Assembly: GCA_902762495.1 (NCBI GenBank)
Contig: CACWOL010000025.1
Span: 1-42,065, forward strand
From: an uncultured bacterium
Lineage (GTDB): Bacteria; Verrucomicrobiota; Lentisphaeria; Victivallales; UBA1829
Direction: 5' to 3'
Length of the DNA stretch: 42,065 nt
A model generated the notes under the pieces. That model had not been told where the DNA came from and did no database searches. It saw only the letters and a program-made list of their open reading frames with translations. This document shows positions 40,941 through 42,065 of the stretch, piece by piece. Positions within the stretch are counted from its first letter, which is position 1. Every line of letters starts with the position of its first letter. A program made the position numbers and the translations under genes.

Positions 40941-40980
40941 GGTGCTTCTGAAACTCCGTTGTTAGTTCATATCAGACAAG

Positions 40981-41009
40981 AATATAGCACGGAAACTGAA
41001 GGTTGTCAA
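40981..41009 (-). promoter_or_regulatory. promoter of the four-knuckle peptidase gene
   Basis: Minus strand: TTGACA, 17 bp, TATATT, followed by CTT. The -10 context GTGCTATATTCTT is identical to that of the paralogous gene at 41916. Confidence 0.7.
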
Positions 41010-41039
41010 ATGTCCGGCATGTTTTTTTCAAGTTTTTAT

Positions 41040-41073
41040 AAAAAAGAAGCCGGGCAAAACGGATCATTTGCCG
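41040..41073 (-). terminator. terminator of the two-knuckle peptidase gene
   Basis: Minus strand: CCGGCAAA pairs with TTTGCCCGG (one bulge), followed by TTCTTTTTT. The stem overlaps the stop codon of the gene. Confidence 0.55.
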
Positions 41074-41876
41074 GATTTCGTCCCCTTCAGCGGAAACTCC
41101 TTGAGCAGGATCCGTTTCCAATCCGCGGCCGTCTTCGCATCGCCCATCATCGCACGGACTTTGCGGAATCCGCCGCCGTACACATCGTCGGTGCGTCTCT
41201 CGGTATACTCCATCATGCGCTTGTTCCCCTCGGACTTCGAGAACGACCAGGCGACGAATTCGGCGAAGCCTTCGCGAATCTCCGGCTTGTCCATGAGATG
41301 CGGAAGTTCCTCTTTCATCCAGTCGTGCGCGAGCTCGTGCGCCCCAACCGAACGGAACACGTCGCGCGGAAGTCCGGTCAGGATGCGGATCGTGTACTGC
41401 GGCTTGTTGCGGATCGTCTTCGGATCGAACCAGCCGAGCTCGTTGTGCTCGCCGTCGGCCTCCAGATTGAGTTCCTTCCGGTTGCCGATCTCATAGATGA
41501 TCTTGTGTTTGGTGGTCATCTTGAATTTCGCATTGAGCACCTGCCGGACATCCTTCATGACCTTTTCCGCCTCGGATTTCACCTTGATGCAGTCTTTTGC
41601 ACAGTCCCGGCAGAGGCGGTCCCCGCCGTCGGTTTTCATGTCGGAAGGCAGCTGGCAGTAATCGCATCGGGGAAGCATCGCGCATTCGGAACAGAGCGGA
41701 ACCTCTTTCCATGTAGCATTTTTCGCCGGAACATAATACCCCGTCAGCGCTTTCTGACAATGCGCGCATTTCGTCTGGGACGAGGCCGCGCCGGGTTTTG
41801 CCTGGGCGGAAAGCCGCAGAGGACACAGGTTTACGGCAATCGCGGCAAAAAACAAAAACATGAATGACTTCAACAT
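41064..41876 (-). CDS. secreted DA1-like metallopeptidase with two zinc knuckles
   Basis: A 270-residue paralogue of the protein encoded just downstream (39927-40940). It has a signal peptide (MLKSFMFLFFAAIAVNLCPLRLSAQ, cleavage near 25) and two Cys4 knuckles (C37/C40 with C62/C65, C71/C74 with C89/C92). The catalytic domain has HELAH (180-184) and REGFAEFVAW (E202/E206). The segments GAHELAHDWM, PEIREGFAEFVAW and VYGGGFRKVRAMMGDAKTAADWKRILL are nearly the same as in the paralogue. The two differ mainly by loss or gain of two N-terminal knuckles. It has its own promoter and terminator, so the pair is co-directional but separately transcribed. Confidence 0.75.
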   Translation of the reverse strand: MLKSFMFLFFAAIAVNLCPLRLSAQAKPGAASSQTKCAHCQKALTGYYVPAKNATWKEVPLCSECAMLPRCDYCQLPSDMKTDGGDRLCRDCAKDCIKVKSEAEKVMKDVRQVLNAKFKMTTKHKIIYEIGNRKELNLEADGEHNELGWFDPKTIRNKPQYTIRILTGLPRDVFRSVGAHELAHDWMKEELPHLMDKPEIREGFAEFVAWSFSKSEGNKRMMEYTERRTDDVYGGGFRKVRAMMGDAKTAADWKRILLKEFPLKGTKSGK

Positions 41877-41915
41877 GCTGTACTCCGTGGTTCCGGTCGA
41901 AATGGAAACGGAAAG

Positions 41916-41944
41916 AATATAGCACCGCCGATGCGGAAAGTCAA
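41916..41944 (-). promoter_or_regulatory. promoter of the two-knuckle peptidase gene
   Basis: Minus strand: TTGACT, 17 bp, TATATT. The -10 context is identical to that at 40981. The stretch from 41945 to the window end (about 120 bp) shows no gene I can support. Confidence 0.7.
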
Positions 41945-42065
41945 ATGCAAAGGCTGTTTTTGCGGAGGATTCCAGTTGCTATGGTAAAATATAGCGGGTG
42001 TTTTATTTTGAAATCGAAGTGGCTGGATCATCCCAGACGTGGTACTGTATAAGAAACGACGGCGC

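Overview
The window looks like chromosomal DNA of an anaerobic, polysaccharide-degrading Gram-negative bacterium of high GC content. I infer the PVC superphylum, most likely a gut Lentisphaerota/Victivallales-like lineage. The reasons are a prepilin-like protein (N-terminal FTLVEL methylation signal, C-terminal DG-type motif) of the kind abundant in that group, oxygen-sensitive ferredoxin-linked 2-oxoacid chemistry, several secreted GH43 glycosidases, and an outer-membrane lipid-transport triad. No rRNA or phylogenetic marker tree was available, so the taxon is an inference.

Layout. 1-1674: end of an FG-GAP/VCBS-like repeat protein, probably cut by the window edge. 1833-8374: translation cluster thrS-infC-rpmI-rplT-pheS-pheT in the same order as E. 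coli, with a probable AUC start on infC and a terminator between rplT and pheS. 8375-9941: AT-richer, gene-poor stretch with nested inverted repeats, an ISL3-like transposase remnant, a small two-helix membrane protein on the minus strand, and the long leader of the arabinose operon. 9942-20191: arabinose/arabinan region: araB-araD-araA, an orphan prepilin-like protein, a sodium:solute symporter with an unusual 200-residue tail, a secreted amphipathic-repeat protein and a secreted protein with two complete GH43 domains. 20360-20433: tRNA-Gln. 20680-24877: redox operon (2-oxoacid:ferredoxin oxidoreductase with fused TPP and gamma subunits, an EFR1-type flavodoxin/ferredoxin, a nitroreductase). 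25383-28542: a regulator made of two MarR domains, a CE1-like lipoprotein esterase and a DUF2238/YjdF-like membrane protein. 28780-32818: YdbH-YnbE-YdbL-like triad. 32889-34650: Fic protein and TraX-like membrane protein. 34678-34811: two 67-bp tandem repeats. 34884-36230: GH43 with a CBM6-like domain. Then an NAD(P)H oxidoreductase, tRNA-Pro and carboxynorspermidine decarboxylase. 38528-41876: minus-strand group with two paralogous secreted zinc-knuckle HELAH proteins (DA1-like), a four-helix membrane protein and a membrane-anchored SMI1/KNR4-like protein.

How the genes work together. The arabinose block reads as a complete pathway: secreted GH43 enzymes release arabinose, the symporter could import it, and AraA-AraB-AraD convert it to xylulose-5-phosphate. 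The minus-strand GH43-CBM6 gene has a promoter of the same form (TTGATT-17-TATAGT) as araB. The redox operon would pass electrons from 2-oxoacid oxidation to ferredoxin and flavin acceptors. The YdbH-type triad fits lipid traffic between the two membranes. Many promoters follow one form: TTGxxx, a 16-17 bp spacer, then TATATT or TATAGT.

The least explained part is the right end. Two neighbouring exported HELAH proteins carry four and two Cys4 zinc knuckles and share a conserved tail. One of them is followed by a membrane protein and an SMI1/KNR4-like protein whose start overlaps the preceding stop codon. This is the best candidate for an undescribed system in the window.
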